The translations under genes were made by a program, and so were the position numbers. This document shows, piece after piece, positions 50,859 to 59,811 of a stretch of 64,000 bases of DNA; positions within the stretch are counted from its first letter, which is position 1; each line of letters opens with the position of its first letter. The notes below the pieces were generated by a model. It ran no database searches. It worked only from the letters and a program-made list of their open reading frames with translations, and was not told the origin of the DNA. The stretch comes from a virus. The stretch is from positions 152,496 to 216,495 of IMG/VR virus record IMGVR_UViG_3300035183_000733. One strand, written 5' to 3'.

Positions 50859-52265
50859 TCGCCTCACAATATAGAGTAGGTCCGTTGGCCTGGTGTATGC
50901 CGTGTATTTAATCCTATTCCTCTCGTACACGTTCCTGTTGTAGTTGATGTCGTCCTCTATTATGAATGTGTTGGTGTACGTAGAACCCTGCGCCTTGTGC
51001 GCCGTGATTGCGTAGTTGTAGCTCACGTCCGCGAACTTCCGTAAGAAATCGTAGTACTTGACCCAAGAGCGGTCCTTACCCTTTAGTTTGATGGCCTCAC
51101 TCTTTAGGTACGCTGCGTGCCTGTTGAAGTCCCCCTCTGAATCCTCGTGCAGTATTTCTACTTCCCTTGTGATCTCGCGTCCGTCGATGTCGATATGTCT
51201 GACCTTGACCTCGTATATCTGGAGCTTCACCGCCTCGTCATAGTTATTCCTCGCGTAGTTCCTCGTGCGTATGTCGTACGATACAACCTCGAATTCATCG
51301 TTGGTGGTGAATATGATTGTGTCGTAATCCGACACCACCGGCTTGTTCGCTATCAGCTTCTCGCCAGGCATTATCTTAGCCAGGTCGGTCTGCTTGTATA
51401 TTATAGAGCGTATAATGCGGTTTAGGTTGTCCACCGTTACGTTCCTCCACGCGATTATCTTGGCGTAGTCGGGGTTCGCGGTGAACTCAGGCGAATCGAA
51501 CTTCTCAGTAAAGAGCTCGGTGAGTTTGTCGCGCTCCTCCTTTTTATTAGCATCTATTATCACGACGCCCTTGCCGTCGCATCCGAGCGTTGTCTGCCTC
51601 GGGACGTCCGGGTGGACATCCGACTTCAGGTCATTCCTGATAGCGAAAGCCGCAGCGAGTATGGGGTTGCCCTCCGCCTGGCGCATGGTCTCCGTGAGCG
51701 TGCACCTGTCCATGACGTACTTCTCCCTCTCCTCCGGTATAAATGGAATGCAGTCCGGCTTTCCTACCGGTGGAATCTGTGCCGGGTCGCCCATGTATAG
51801 CAGCTTAACGTGCCCGCTGTGCCTGTACAGCTCTACGAACAGCTCGTCGCTTAGCATGGACACCTCGTCGACTATGACGAAGTGGAAGTCCTCTATGGTC
51901 GAATCCTCCTCGTTCTGCCTTACGAATACTTGTTTGCCGTCATTGGTTATTTGCTCCTTCAGGCCGAGTAGCTTGTGTATGGTCTGAAACTCGAGCTTGC
52001 GGTCCTTCATGCTGCTCGATTTCTGCAGGACCTTCACCGCTTTGTTGGTAGGCGCGGTCACGGCTATCTTCCATCCTGGAAATTTGGTCAGCACGTGCCT
52101 GATTATCTTGGATACGAGGTAGGTCTTGCCGGTGCCCGCGTATCCCTCGAGCAAGAACATAGAATCACCGCCGGCCTCGAGAAAGTGCACAATCTTCTTA
52201 AATGCCTCGCGCTGGCCGGTGTTAAGGTCTATCGGTATCAGTAATTTTTTGGTGTCTTCGCTCAT
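50856..52265 (-). CDS. dda: Dda-like SF1B helicase, 469 aa
   Basis: Start placed at ATG 52265 (MSEDTKKLL); the longer frame lacks similarity and overlaps upstream DNA. Motifs of RecD/Dda helicases are clear: GYAGTGKTYLV (Walker A), VIVDEVSMLSD (Walker B), LLYMGDPAQIPPVG (motif III), and late NYAITAHKAQGSTYTNTF (motif V) and YTAYTRPTDLLYIV (motif VI). T4 Dda moves 5'-3' and acts at replication start and on bound proteins. Operon with the broken SprT copy downstream. Confidence 0.9.
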   Translation of the reverse strand: MSEDTKKLLIPIDLNTGQREAFKKIVHFLEAGGDSMFLLEGYAGTGKTYLVSKIIRHVLTKFPGWKIAVTAPTNKAVKVLQKSSSMKDRKLEFQTIHKLLGLKEQITNDGKQVFVRQNEEDSTIEDFHFVIVDEVSMLSDELFVELYRHSGHVKLLYMGDPAQIPPVGKPDCIPFIPEEREKYVMDRCTLTETMRQAEGNPILAAAFAIRNDLKSDVHPDVPRQTTLGCDGKGVVIIDANKKEERDKLTELFTEKFDSPEFTANPDYAKIIAWRNVTVDNLNRIIRSIIYKQTDLAKIMPGEKLIANKPVVSDYDTIIFTTNDEFEVVSYDIRTRNYARNNYDEAVKLQIYEVKVRHIDIDGREITREVEILHEDSEGDFNRHAAYLKSEAIKLKGKDRSWVKYYDFLRKFADVSYNYAITAHKAQGSTYTNTFIIEDDINYNRNVYERNRIKYTAYTRPTDLLYIVRR

Positions 52266-52311
52266 GCGGGTTATACGGCAAAAGATACCCAATGTTGCCC
52301 CCAATCTTCCA

Positions 52312-55300
52312 TCAAGGATTCTCAAAAAATCCGCACGTTTTCTTGCCCTGCCTGCACCACTCGTCGAGGAAGCACACGAACAGGAAGTTGTCGAGGGTGA
52401 ACCTTTCCCATGGCGGGAGGTCGTCGCTCGTGAGCACTGGGTGCAGCTGCTTGAATAATTGCGGCGCTATCGCGACAGCTGGGTACGGGGTTAGCGATAT
52501 GGTCTTAACCACCGCCATCGCAGCCGCCATCGCTTCCGGCGTGACAGTGGGTATGCGCGAGTGGTCGAGGTTCAGTTTCTTTAGGCCGAGCAGTTCGGCA
52601 AAGCTCTTATCTTTCGCATTCTGGAATCCCTGCGCTATGTCGAGGAACGGTCCGAGCTTATCCTCTACGGGCTTAAACGAATCCTCCACTATGGATACCA
52701 TAATTTGTTTAAGATCTATCGGACTCAGCGTCGGGAATGGAACCGTCTGGGCAGGGAACGCGTTCATGATGCCCTCGACGCCGACCTTCAACGAACCTCT
52801 CAGCAGCTCGCCCGGCACGGATATTCTTATCTGCGGCGGCTTAGTAGGGTCCGGCAGGCTCGGCAGTTGCATCTTGACAACCATTTTAACCGAGTCCTTG
52901 AGCATGTCCTTTATAGACACCTTCGACGGGTTTGGTACCTCCACGTTAGGCATGGTGCCGAGAACGTTCCTTGCCAGCTCTTTTAAATTACCCGGCAACG
53001 CCGGCCTGTTGCCAAGCAGCTTCAGCATGTTCTCGGTCGATATACCGTTGACTGCGGCGAGCGTCAGTTGGTCGAGCACGGCGAGTCCAATCAATACCGG
53101 CCCCGGTATTGGCGGCAACGATAAACCCTTAGTCGTGCCCTTGCACTGGTACGGGTTTACGAACACAACGCCCTCGATCCCTATCTCCGCGAGGATGCCG
53201 AGCCCTTCCGGTGTTATCTTTGATTTCGCTTTACCTATGAACTTCACCAATGCCTCGCGCACCTTCTTCAGATAATCGTTAAGCTCGTTCGGCACTTCCG
53301 GCAACCGCGGTATCGAAGGCAGCTCTACGTCTTCCAGCCCAAGCTTGTCTATCTCCGCGAGCAACTTCGTCTTAAGATTCATCTTCTCGACGGACGGCAC
53401 CATCAACTGAGGCAGATTAAGCTTAGCCGCCTTCTTCAGCTGGTCAATGATCTCCGTTATCGGAGGTGGTTTCGGATTTACGGTTGATCCGTCTTTCGGG
53501 AACTTTAGGTCCGGTATTTTTATCTTGTCTATCTCGGCCAGTATTGCGTTCTTGAGCTCAGCACGCTTCTGGTCTATCGACGCGTTAGGATCGAGTGCGT
53601 TGAGCCGCGCCGTGCTTGGCAACTGCGGCAGCTTCTGTATGTTTTTTATTATCTTGTCCTTTATGTCCTCGAGCAATCCAGACGAACCGTCCGGGTTCAG
53701 CAGAGGCTGGAAGCCTGGCACCTGTATTTGATTTATCAGGTTTTTTATCGGGGCCTTGATGCCGACGCCGAGCTTGTCTATGGTCTTTATTATCGACTCC
53801 TCCGCGTTTGCTCCGAAGTCATCACCTGGCCTCAGCGATATTATGAACTTCTTCTCGCCGTTCGGCCCTATGTAGAACACGACCGGTGAAGGACATATAC
53901 CACACAGCCCAATGAATATTACGAATATTCCCACCTGCAGCGGTATAACGGCTATAGGTATCCAGATTATCGGGAGGGGTATTTTTATCAGTCCGCTCGG
54001 ATTAGGTATTGTAAGCCCTATCGGCCAGTACCTGAAACCACCGCTACCAGGCAGCGGCAGTATATTGACGGCAGTTGCGTATGCAGCAAAGCGCACCCAG
54101 TAGCACCACTTTGTAGGGTTGGGTTTTGACGGGTCCATACTCAGTAGAGACTCCGCACCGAGCGGGTCGCTGCCGGCTCCGTCCGGCTCCGTCTGTTCTG
54201 GCGGCGCGGTATTTAATGCGCATGGAACTGTCAAGTACTGGCCGCGCTTTGTCGTGATGTCCGCGATAACCTTCTTGTGCGATTCTTGCACGAACAGAAA
54301 ATCGGATCTCAGCTCCTGCGTCTTTGCCATGTACCGCTCGGACGACTGCCTAACATATTCTATTATGTTGCCGAGCCATTGCACGTCGGCTGGCAACTGT
54401 TCGTATGCGTTTCCGTATGCGAGGAGGTACTCGACCTCACTAACAGCAAATAACTCGAGCGCGCTGATAAGATCGGCATGCGCCGGGTTTATCACGTTCT
54501 CTTTGGTAAACGACACCTTGTTCTCCCACTCCTGTGTGAAGTTCTCATAGAACGCCCTGAACTTGGACACGTCGCCTATGAAGCTGCCCTTGAATACTTC
54601 GGCGCCGGAGCCCTTAAGGTTTGACGCGGCGTCCGCGGCGTTTGCGGTTAATCCCCTCTCCTCCCTCGTGAAAAATTTCTCGTCGTCATCCCATATATTG
54701 TATAGCCTGTCATACAGAATACCGTGCGGTGTCTCGTTAGGCGGTACAGGCAATATGGTGGTGTCCTGGTCGGAGAACATGTAAGTCTTCGGTCGTCCGG
54801 CGAGAATATTGGCCCTGTCTATGGGGGTGTATTTTATTTCGAGCCTGAACGATTCGTTTGTGTTAGAGTTGTTGCTGTTCTGCTGCTGCACAGCAGTCGT
54901 CCTGGTCGTGAACGTCGTTATCCTGGTGTATATTGAATCGCCTGCGCCGCTGAACAGCCCTGCGAGACGTTGCTCGAGGAACCTGAACCTCTCGTACTCT
55001 GCGTTGCTGCCGTACTGCTGCGTGTTGACTGTCGTGACGTCGGTGTTAAGGAACGGAGCTATCTTGTTCTGCTCCATTGTGAGGTTGTCCTTGGTGGTCT
55101 GCAAATCCGCTTTCAGCTGATTCAGATATGCCTCGTCGTCCTCAAATAATTTCTTGGCGGCTTGCCAGTCTGAGTATTGTTGCTGCGAGTACTGAGGCGT
55201 ATAAGTTGCGTTCGACGCGTTTTGCGCGGCGCCAGCAATCCCGCTTAACCCCGCGTCTCCGGCGGCCGTGGACACTGCACCAGCCACACTGCTCACAGCA

Positions 55301-56106
55301 TTTGCTGTTGCGTTCCCTATGGCGTTAGCTATGCCGGACACGTTGGACGTATAGTTCTGGGGGTTTATTATCTTGTCGAGCTCGATGAACTTATCTCTGT
55401 CGTCGTCGCGGATGGGCTGGAACCTGTCTATCTCCGCCTCAAGCCTTCGCTTCTCTATGATTAACGGGTCGAATATGCCGAGTATCTCATCGAGCCTCTG
55501 TACACGTTTTTTGTAGTACCGCTCGAATATGCTGAAGTTGTAGTAGAGTTCCTCGAGATTTATCTCGGTCTCCCTGACCTTTGTCTCCCTGTCTATCAGG
55601 ACGTTCAGCTCGTCCGCTATGCTTTGCATCTTGCCGACGCAGTCGAGCATCTTATTCTTATCCTCGTCCTGAAGTTCGAGTATCTGGTCGAGCTCCTTCT
55701 CAAGCTGACTTATCTCCGCATTCAACTCGAGAAGATCCTTATCCGATGGTGCGGCGTCCGGGTCGTCGGAGTTAGGGTCCGGGAATTCGTTGGGCACCTC
55801 GCAGGATATGGCGGCGTCAAGCTCCTCTTGTGTGTACACGAGCGGCACACCGTCCTCCGGGCATTCGAGCACCCCTATTTGCGCTTCCACTATCTTGGCC
55901 GTCTCGTTCTCGAGTGCTATCGCCTCCCTGCTCTGTTTATCGAAGTCTATGTCTACGTAAAGTATTTCGCCTGCCTCGAGCAGCAACGTATCGAGGTCGC
56001 GCGAGGTGTTTACGTTCGAATAGTCGAGGTCCGGGAATTTCTCCTTGGCGAGCGCCAATGCGGTCTCGTATGGAAAGTCCAGCGTATGTGAAAATGCAAG
56101 TATCAT
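52312..56106 (-). CDS. Very large virion protein with coiled coil and hydrophobic segment, 1264 aa
   Basis: N-terminal globular part, then a long coiled coil (about residues 120-245 and 320-360; ELNAEISQLEKELDQILELQ). A marked hydrophobic stretch lies near residues 715-760 (IPLPIIWIPIAVIPLQVGIF), followed by repeated Pro/Leu/Lys segments (PGFQPLLNPDG; LPSIPRLPEVPNELNDYLKK). Hydrophobic plus helical parts suggest a tape-measure or baseplate hub protein, but no family is recognised. ATG 56106 is 5 nt after the promoter-like box. Confidence 0.75.
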   Translation of the reverse strand: MILAFSHTLDFPYETALALAKEKFPDLDYSNVNTSRDLDTLLLEAGEILYVDIDFDKQSREAIALENETAKIVEAQIGVLECPEDGVPLVYTQEELDAAISCEVPNEFPDPNSDDPDAAPSDKDLLELNAEISQLEKELDQILELQDEDKNKMLDCVGKMQSIADELNVLIDRETKVRETEINLEELYYNFSIFERYYKKRVQRLDEILGIFDPLIIEKRRLEAEIDRFQPIRDDDRDKFIELDKIINPQNYTSNVSGIANAIGNATANAVSSVAGAVSTAAGDAGLSGIAGAAQNASNATYTPQYSQQQYSDWQAAKKLFEDDEAYLNQLKADLQTTKDNLTMEQNKIAPFLNTDVTTVNTQQYGSNAEYERFRFLEQRLAGLFSGAGDSIYTRITTFTTRTTAVQQQNSNNSNTNESFRLEIKYTPIDRANILAGRPKTYMFSDQDTTILPVPPNETPHGILYDRLYNIWDDDEKFFTREERGLTANAADAASNLKGSGAEVFKGSFIGDVSKFRAFYENFTQEWENKVSFTKENVINPAHADLISALELFAVSEVEYLLAYGNAYEQLPADVQWLGNIIEYVRQSSERYMAKTQELRSDFLFVQESHKKVIADITTKRGQYLTVPCALNTAPPEQTEPDGAGSDPLGAESLLSMDPSKPNPTKWCYWVRFAAYATAVNILPLPGSGGFRYWPIGLTIPNPSGLIKIPLPIIWIPIAVIPLQVGIFVIFIGLCGICPSPVVFYIGPNGEKKFIISLRPGDDFGANAEESIIKTIDKLGVGIKAPIKNLINQIQVPGFQPLLNPDGSSGLLEDIKDKIIKNIQKLPQLPSTARLNALDPNASIDQKRAELKNAILAEIDKIKIPDLKFPKDGSTVNPKPPPITEIIDQLKKAAKLNLPQLMVPSVEKMNLKTKLLAEIDKLGLEDVELPSIPRLPEVPNELNDYLKKVREALVKFIGKAKSKITPEGLGILAEIGIEGVVFVNPYQCKGTTKGLSLPPIPGPVLIGLAVLDQLTLAAVNGISTENMLKLLGNRPALPGNLKELARNVLGTMPNVEVPNPSKVSIKDMLKDSVKMVVKMQLPSLPDPTKPPQIRISVPGELLRGSLKVGVEGIMNAFPAQTVPFPTLSPIDLKQIMVSIVEDSFKPVEDKLGPFLDIAQGFQNAKDKSFAELLGLKKLNLDHSRIPTVTPEAMAAAMAVVKTISLTPYPAVAIAPQLFKQLHPVLTSDDLPPWERFTLDNFLFVCFLDEWCRQGKKTCGFFENP

Positions 56107-56111
56107 CTCAA

Positions 56112-56121
56112 CTTATATATT
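56112..56121 (-). promoter_or_regulatory. Late-promoter-like box AATATATAAG
   Basis: Only 5 nt before the ATG of the 1264-aa gene, which would make the mRNA almost leaderless if this is a real -10 element. Confidence 0.4.
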
Positions 56122-56128
56122 GAGATCT

Positions 56129-56362
56129 TTAGATAGTCGTTTTCAACGACACGGTCATTATGGGTACCATGTAGCTGGTACTGCCGAAGAAATCTATCTG
56201 GGTGTCGTGAACGTACCAGCGCTCGTTGCGGACCCAGTCCGGCACCTGGTCCACGTCATGAAACGTCATGACCGTTTTTTCGGCCGGCTGCATACCAAGC
56301 TCCGTATCAATCTGGTATGATTGATCTCTCCCAGACCCCCTGAATATAATCTTTGTCTTCAT
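56129..56362 (-). CDS. Small protein, 77 aa
   Basis: Beta-rich protein (KIIFRGSGRDQSYQIDTEL; MVPIMTVSLKTTI). No family recognised. Its start overlaps the upstream gene by 56 nt. Confidence 0.6.
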   Translation of the reverse strand: MKTKIIFRGSGRDQSYQIDTELGMQPAEKTVMTFHDVDQVPDWVRNERWYVHDTQIDFFGSTSYMVPIMTVSLKTTI

Positions 56363-56879
56363 CGCTCAGCGTGTTTATGAATTCGTGGTATGTTTTTATT
56401 TCGTACCCGAGGAGCTGTGCCTCCTCGACGTGGTGTTTGTACCGCTTGGCGAGTCTCTTGTGTGCTTCTTCGTCCATCCTCCGGTGGAGCTCGGCCTGTA
56501 TGTTCTTAAAGTCGTACAGCTCGTTCTCTCGGCCGCGCATCACAGATATTACGTGATCTGCGAGATTCACCATGGACTCCACCATAACGAGCTTGTCGTC
56601 CGGGAACGTCTCGAGTTCGTCGATGTCCAAGCCATTGTATACGACACGGTCGTTGGCGATGTCTATTACATATAGCAAGTTCTGCCCGTTCATGGGGTTA
56701 GCTGCGTTGTACTTTATCCTCAGCCGCACTTCGAGATCGTCATTGAACCACATTGGGTACACCGACATGTGCCAAGACATAGACTCTATGCCGAGGTACT
56801 TCTTGCCCATGCCCTCCGGCTTAAGGCGCCACTCATTTATCATGCGGAGCAGTCGCTCGTCTTCTCTTAGTCCCACCAT
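56307..56879 (-). CDS. Protein of unknown function, 190 aa
   Basis: Alpha/beta first half (WHMSVYPMWFNDDLEVRLRI; LLYVIDIANDRVVYNGLD) and a helical, charged second half (ELHRRMDEEAHKRLAKRYKH). No known motif. Overlaps the neighbours on both sides. Confidence 0.65.
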   Translation of the reverse strand: MVGLREDERLLRMINEWRLKPEGMGKKYLGIESMSWHMSVYPMWFNDDLEVRLRIKYNAANPMNGQNLLYVIDIANDRVVYNGLDIDELETFPDDKLVMVESMVNLADHVISVMRGRENELYDFKNIQAELHRRMDEEAHKRLAKRYKHHVEEAQLLGYEIKTYHEFINTLSDEDKDYIQGVWERSIIPD

Positions 56880-57031
56880 AGTCTGAACCAGTTTTCGTTA
56901 TCTTGCCTTGTGAATTCGTCCGGGCGCCACGCGTGTATGTGCACCATTAGGCTCGCCAGGTCCGTACTGTTGTTTATCCTGAAGAATATTGTATCGGCTG
57001 CCCCATCATTCACGTCGAATCTCAGCAACAC
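56867..57031 (-). CDS. Small protein, about 54 aa
   Basis: The credible coding part starts at GTG 57031 or GTG 57013 (VNDGAADTIFF), overlapping the upstream stop (GTGAATGA), and ends WFRLWWD. The longer frame from 57070 is less likely. Unknown function. Confidence 0.55.
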   Translation of the reverse strand: MLLRFDVNDGAADTIFFRINNSTDLASLMVHIHAWRPDEFTRQDNENWFRLWWD

Positions 57032-57293
57032 CAAGATTCTTGAATTTCTCGAGATACTCAATGGCATCACGCCTACCTTGTAAGTAGTTTGTCTCGAAGG
57101 AGAATTCCTCGTTATCTATGAACTCCTCCAACGTTACGAGGTTGCCGTAATATGATCCTATGTCAGGGCGCATATCCGTGTCCTTATGTACCTGGACGAT
57201 TGTTAGCAGCGAAACATCGGTGTCGTTGCCGTGCAGGATCTTGGGACCGCCGTTCGCGGATATGTCCCCTGTGTATATGAATCTTCTAAGCAT
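57006..57293 (-). CDS. Small protein, 95 aa
   Basis: RFIYTGDISANGGPKILHGN and LVTLEEFIDNEEFSFETNYL; no family recognised. Begins 12 nt after the 3' end of the RNase P RNA and could share its transcript. Confidence 0.65.
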   Translation of the reverse strand: MLRRFIYTGDISANGGPKILHGNDTDVSLLTIVQVHKDTDMRPDIGSYYGNLVTLEEFIDNEEFSFETNYLQGRRDAIEYLEKFKNLGVAEIRRE

Positions 57294-57305
57294 GTTTTAA
57301 AAATA

Positions 57306-57537
57306 AGAAGGCCTATAATCGCGTTTCTGTTCCTCTTGCGAGGCGCCGTACATTTGACTATGCCCCAACCCGACCATCATCGACCTGCTCACCGCCTAAG
57401 TCTGTTTGGGTTGCATCTCGGAAGGACTTTCACTTACGGTGGTACTATACCGGCATTGCTGCCTCCCACTCCTCCTAAGCAGAGATGACGCGAATTTCCT
57501 CAGCGTGCAACAGCCCGCCGCGTACGACCGGCCTTCT
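57306..57537 (-). ncRNA. rnpB: RNase P RNA (catalytic RNA of tRNA 5' processing)
   Basis: Read on the minus strand, the 232-nt segment has the conserved skeleton of bacterial RNase P RNA. P1: AGAAGGCC (57537-57530) pairs with GGCCTTCT (57313-57306). P2: CGTAC near the 5' end pairs with GTACG just after the TAGTCAAATG block. CR-I GAGGAAATTCGCG (57501-57489) and CR-V AACAGAAACGCGATTATAGG are present, and UCGCGU/ACGCGA form P4 with different bases from E. coli, i.e. compensatory change. Also present: a GTAAG block (57437-57433) and GATGCAACCCAAA. It is much shorter than cellular RNAs (about 350-400 nt), so peripheral helices are missing. The rnpA protein gene is not in the window. Confidence 0.85.
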
Positions 57538-57558
57538 ATAAATATAAATATAGCCGTT

Positions 57559-58290
57559 TTATTCGACAATGTCAAACGAGATGTACGGAAGAAAGTCTCC
57601 AATCTCCGTGATCGAGTACTTTACATCCACGCTCTCGATGTCATGACTCTCGTCGATCTTGTAATCCTCGACCTCCGGAGTATCGCATTTTATGAATATG
57701 CCGTTCTCCTCCATTGACCCCTTGCGACCCACGATTACACGATTGCCAACCGGGCTGATGAAAAACTTAAGGCCGCCTGCGTTCGGGTCCGGCTGGTAGA
57801 ACTTGTTCTTGGTCTCTCCATCCGGGAAGAACAGACGTTTGTATGTGGATTCGCTGACGAGCGCGAAGTTTGCCGGCCCCCTCCTGCCCATTACCGCGAT
57901 CATATTGGAGACCGCGAGTATGCGGGCGAATATCTTGCGGTGCGCGTTACCGTCGAGCTTCAGGTTTATGCCGGTAGGAAACCTGTCGTTGACGAGCTTC
58001 CCGTTTTCTGCCGAGATCTCCAATAGCCTGTCAAACGCTTTGTCGATGACGTGCTCGGCAACATCTGCCATTGGATCGCCAGCAATCTTTATGTTCTCCG
58101 ATATGGTCTCTATGTCTTTGACCGCTGTGGATAGGTGGACCTCAGTAACGCCCCGCAACTCGTGATCCGGCGGTGCGGACTTGGCCGGCGCCTCGTTGAA
58201 TTTCAGGTGCATTATGCTGCTCTTGTCACTGGGCACGTAATTAAACACCCCGAAGTCAAAGAACGACGACATCTTGTCTTGCGTATTCAT
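57559..58290 (-). CDS. HK97-fold capsid-like protein (vertex or minor capsid candidate), 243 aa
   Basis: Start placed at ATG 58290 (MNTQDKMSSFFDFG), after the terminator and promoter-like region, not in the longer frame that crosses them. The segment KIFARILAVSNMIAVMGRRG then PANFALVSESTYKRLF resembles the RRGxxNFxVxS block of T4 gp23-type capsid proteins, and NGIFIKCDTPEVEDY resembles their C-terminal end. It is shorter than a full major capsid protein, so a vertex (gp24-like) or decoration-type paralogue is possible. Lies directly upstream of rnpB. Confidence 0.55.
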   Translation of the reverse strand: MNTQDKMSSFFDFGVFNYVPSDKSSIMHLKFNEAPAKSAPPDHELRGVTEVHLSTAVKDIETISENIKIAGDPMADVAEHVIDKAFDRLLEISAENGKLVNDRFPTGINLKLDGNAHRKIFARILAVSNMIAVMGRRGPANFALVSESTYKRLFFPDGETKNKFYQPDPNAGGLKFFISPVGNRVIVGRKGSMEENGIFIKCDTPEVEDYKIDESHDIESVDVKYSITEIGDFLPYISFDIVE

Positions 58291-58320
58291 ATTGTAAAAT
58301 TTACTTATTATACCGCGCAG

Positions 58321-58350
58321 AAAAAAAAGTTCCGGATTTCTCCGGAACTT
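58321..58350 (-). terminator. Intrinsic terminator
   Basis: GTTCCGG-AGAAAT-CCGGAAC stem followed on the minus strand by eight T. It ends the 58370-59155 unit. Confidence 0.9.
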
Positions 58351-58369
58351 TCGAATATAAGATTTATCT

Positions 58370-59155
58370 TTAGGCCGCTGCTTGCGCGAGCTTCTCCATC
58401 TCCTCCGCATCCATGCCGACTTCCTTCTCGGCCTCGGCCTTCTTGTTGGCCGCGCTCTTGATGAGCTCATTCACTTCTTTGTAGATGTGCGCGAGCTCGG
58501 CCGACTTGCCAACAAGGCCGGTCAACGAAAGAACCCACCAAAGTATTCCAGAACCCAGAACCGGGAAGTGTATAATGCCGAGTGTGAACAGGAATATTAC
58601 GAGAGCACCCATTCCGAGAAGTGCCGACGTCTTCTGTCCGGTTTCATTGGCGCCGAGCTTCTTGGCAACCCATGAGAAAAATTTACCAATGGCCTTGCCG
58701 GGCAGTCCCGTTACTTTCTTCAATGCTCCGAAGATCTTGTTCATGGTGTCCTTGACCTTCTCGCCGTCGACCGGCTTACCGGTCAGCTTCTCGAGCTTCT
58801 TGAACAAGAATTCGAGAAACGCAGAATTGCCGAGCAAGTTACCAGCGACCTCCACTACATGTATGATGCCACCTGCGTTCTCGTTAATAGGTTGGTCCCT
58901 GATGGTCATACCCTCCTTCACGTCCTTCTTAAGCTGTTCTGGATCTATCTCCTCGAGGTCCCCGTCATTCTCAATAGCCTGCAAAAGGATTGCGGCCTTG
59001 AGCTCGTCGTCCTTAGCGCCTTCCTTGCCGAGCTCGTCCATGACGTCCTTGACTTCGCCCTGAATGTCCTTGATGTCGCCTGTTACAGATTCACACAGGG
59101 CTTCAAATGCGCTCGCCGTGTTGAACTGCTCAAATAGCATTGTTCTCCTCTTCAT
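58370..59155 (-). CDS. Membrane protein with capsid-targeting-like N-terminus, 261 aa
   Basis: Begins MKRRTMLFEQFN, with LFE as a possible prohead-protease site. An acidic helical region (about 25-90) is followed by two hydrophobic helices (about residues 178-198 GMGALVIFLFTLGIIHFPV and 200-216) and a Lys/Glu/Ala-rich tail. If packaged and injected, it could insert in the host inner membrane or plug the injection site (superinfection exclusion is one idea). No family recognised. Confidence 0.7.
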   Translation of the reverse strand: MKRRTMLFEQFNTASAFEALCESVTGDIKDIQGEVKDVMDELGKEGAKDDELKAAILLQAIENDGDLEEIDPEQLKKDVKEGMTIRDQPINENAGGIIHVVEVAGNLLGNSAFLEFLFKKLEKLTGKPVDGEKVKDTMNKIFGALKKVTGLPGKAIGKFFSWVAKKLGANETGQKTSALLGMGALVIFLFTLGIIHFPVLGSGILWWVLSLTGLVGKSAELAHIYKEVNELIKSAANKKAEAEKEVGMDAEEMEKLAQAAA

Positions 59156-59175
59156 TGTATGATGATAATTTGTTT

Positions 59176-59187
59176 CTTTATATATTC
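59176..59187 (-). promoter_or_regulatory. Late-promoter-like box GAATATATAAAG
   Basis: 20 nt before the ATG at 59155. Confidence 0.55.
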
Positions 59188-59192
59188 GGAGG

Positions 59193-59584
59193 TTAATCCC
59201 AGTATTCCCAAAATTCTCCGTTGACGTACATAACGCTGCCGTCCCAATCGAACTTTATGGATACTTCTTGAACATGTAGTGTTTTTTGATGTCTCCTCCA
59301 CCTTCTCGCGCGGCATTTTAAGCGCGAGGTCGAGATCTGAGGAATCGAATTTTTTTAGTGATGTAGGTCACGGCTTGGCTGCCGAGTCCCCAATTCTGGG
59401 TGTCCTTGTGAGACTCTTTGTACTTGGATTTCTTCCAGCCGGCCAGTAGTAGTTTTAGGAGGTCCTCGTTCAGACCCTCCTTCACGCAGGTCTCTTTGAA
59501 CTTCTTGAACGCTGCGTCGAATTTGCCGGTGATCAACTCGTTCTCGAAATCATAGCTGTAATTGAGGTAGCTGAGCGGGCTCAT
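59193..59584 (-). CDS. Small protein split by two shifts at A-runs
   Basis: ATG 59584 begins MSPLSYLNYSYDFENELITG. The frame leaves the likely path at an A7 run (near 59345-59352: ITKK then FDSSDLDLALKMPREK in the next phase) and again at an A6 run (near 59282-59288), after which it ends VSIKFDWDGSVMYVNGEFWE plus YWD at 59193. The joined product is about 130 aa, unknown function. Two breaks in homopolymers point to sequencing error. Confidence 0.5.
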
Positions 59585-59768
59585 CCGCACGCCTCGAGTA
59601 TCTTGGCGCTTTTCGGATCCACGCAATCCCATCCGCGAGACTCGCATGTAACCGGGTGCTCGACATATCCCTCCTTGTAGTTGTATATCTTCTCCTGATT
59701 ACCGAACCCCAGATGAGTTTCGCATCGGTAAAGACTTTCTTGAAGGCTTTCATGAAAGCCTGCTTCAT
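59581..59768 (-). CDS. Small protein split at a G-run
   Basis: ATG 59768 encodes MKQAFMKAFKKVFTDAKLIW and continues as FGNQEKIYNYKEGYVEHPVT in the next phase after TGGGGTTC (about 59706-59713), ending KILEACG. With one extra G the product is about 62 aa. The stop overlaps the next ATG (ATGA). Unknown. Confidence 0.5.
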
Positions 59769-59811
59769 GTCCCTCGGACAGATCCGAAAACACGCGGCCA
59801 AATTTAGAAAG

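Noticed and set aside
57306-57537. tmRNA as the identity of the closed 232-nt RNA, suggested by the SmpB gene
   Set aside because: The ends do not form a tRNA-like acceptor with T-arm and CCA, no tag frame is seen, and the RNase P motifs fit much better.
57538-57560. TATAAATA sequences (T4-type late promoter) on the plus strand next to rnpB
   Set aside because: They point away from rnpB into an antisense region with no plus-strand gene; AT-rich leader by chance is more likely.
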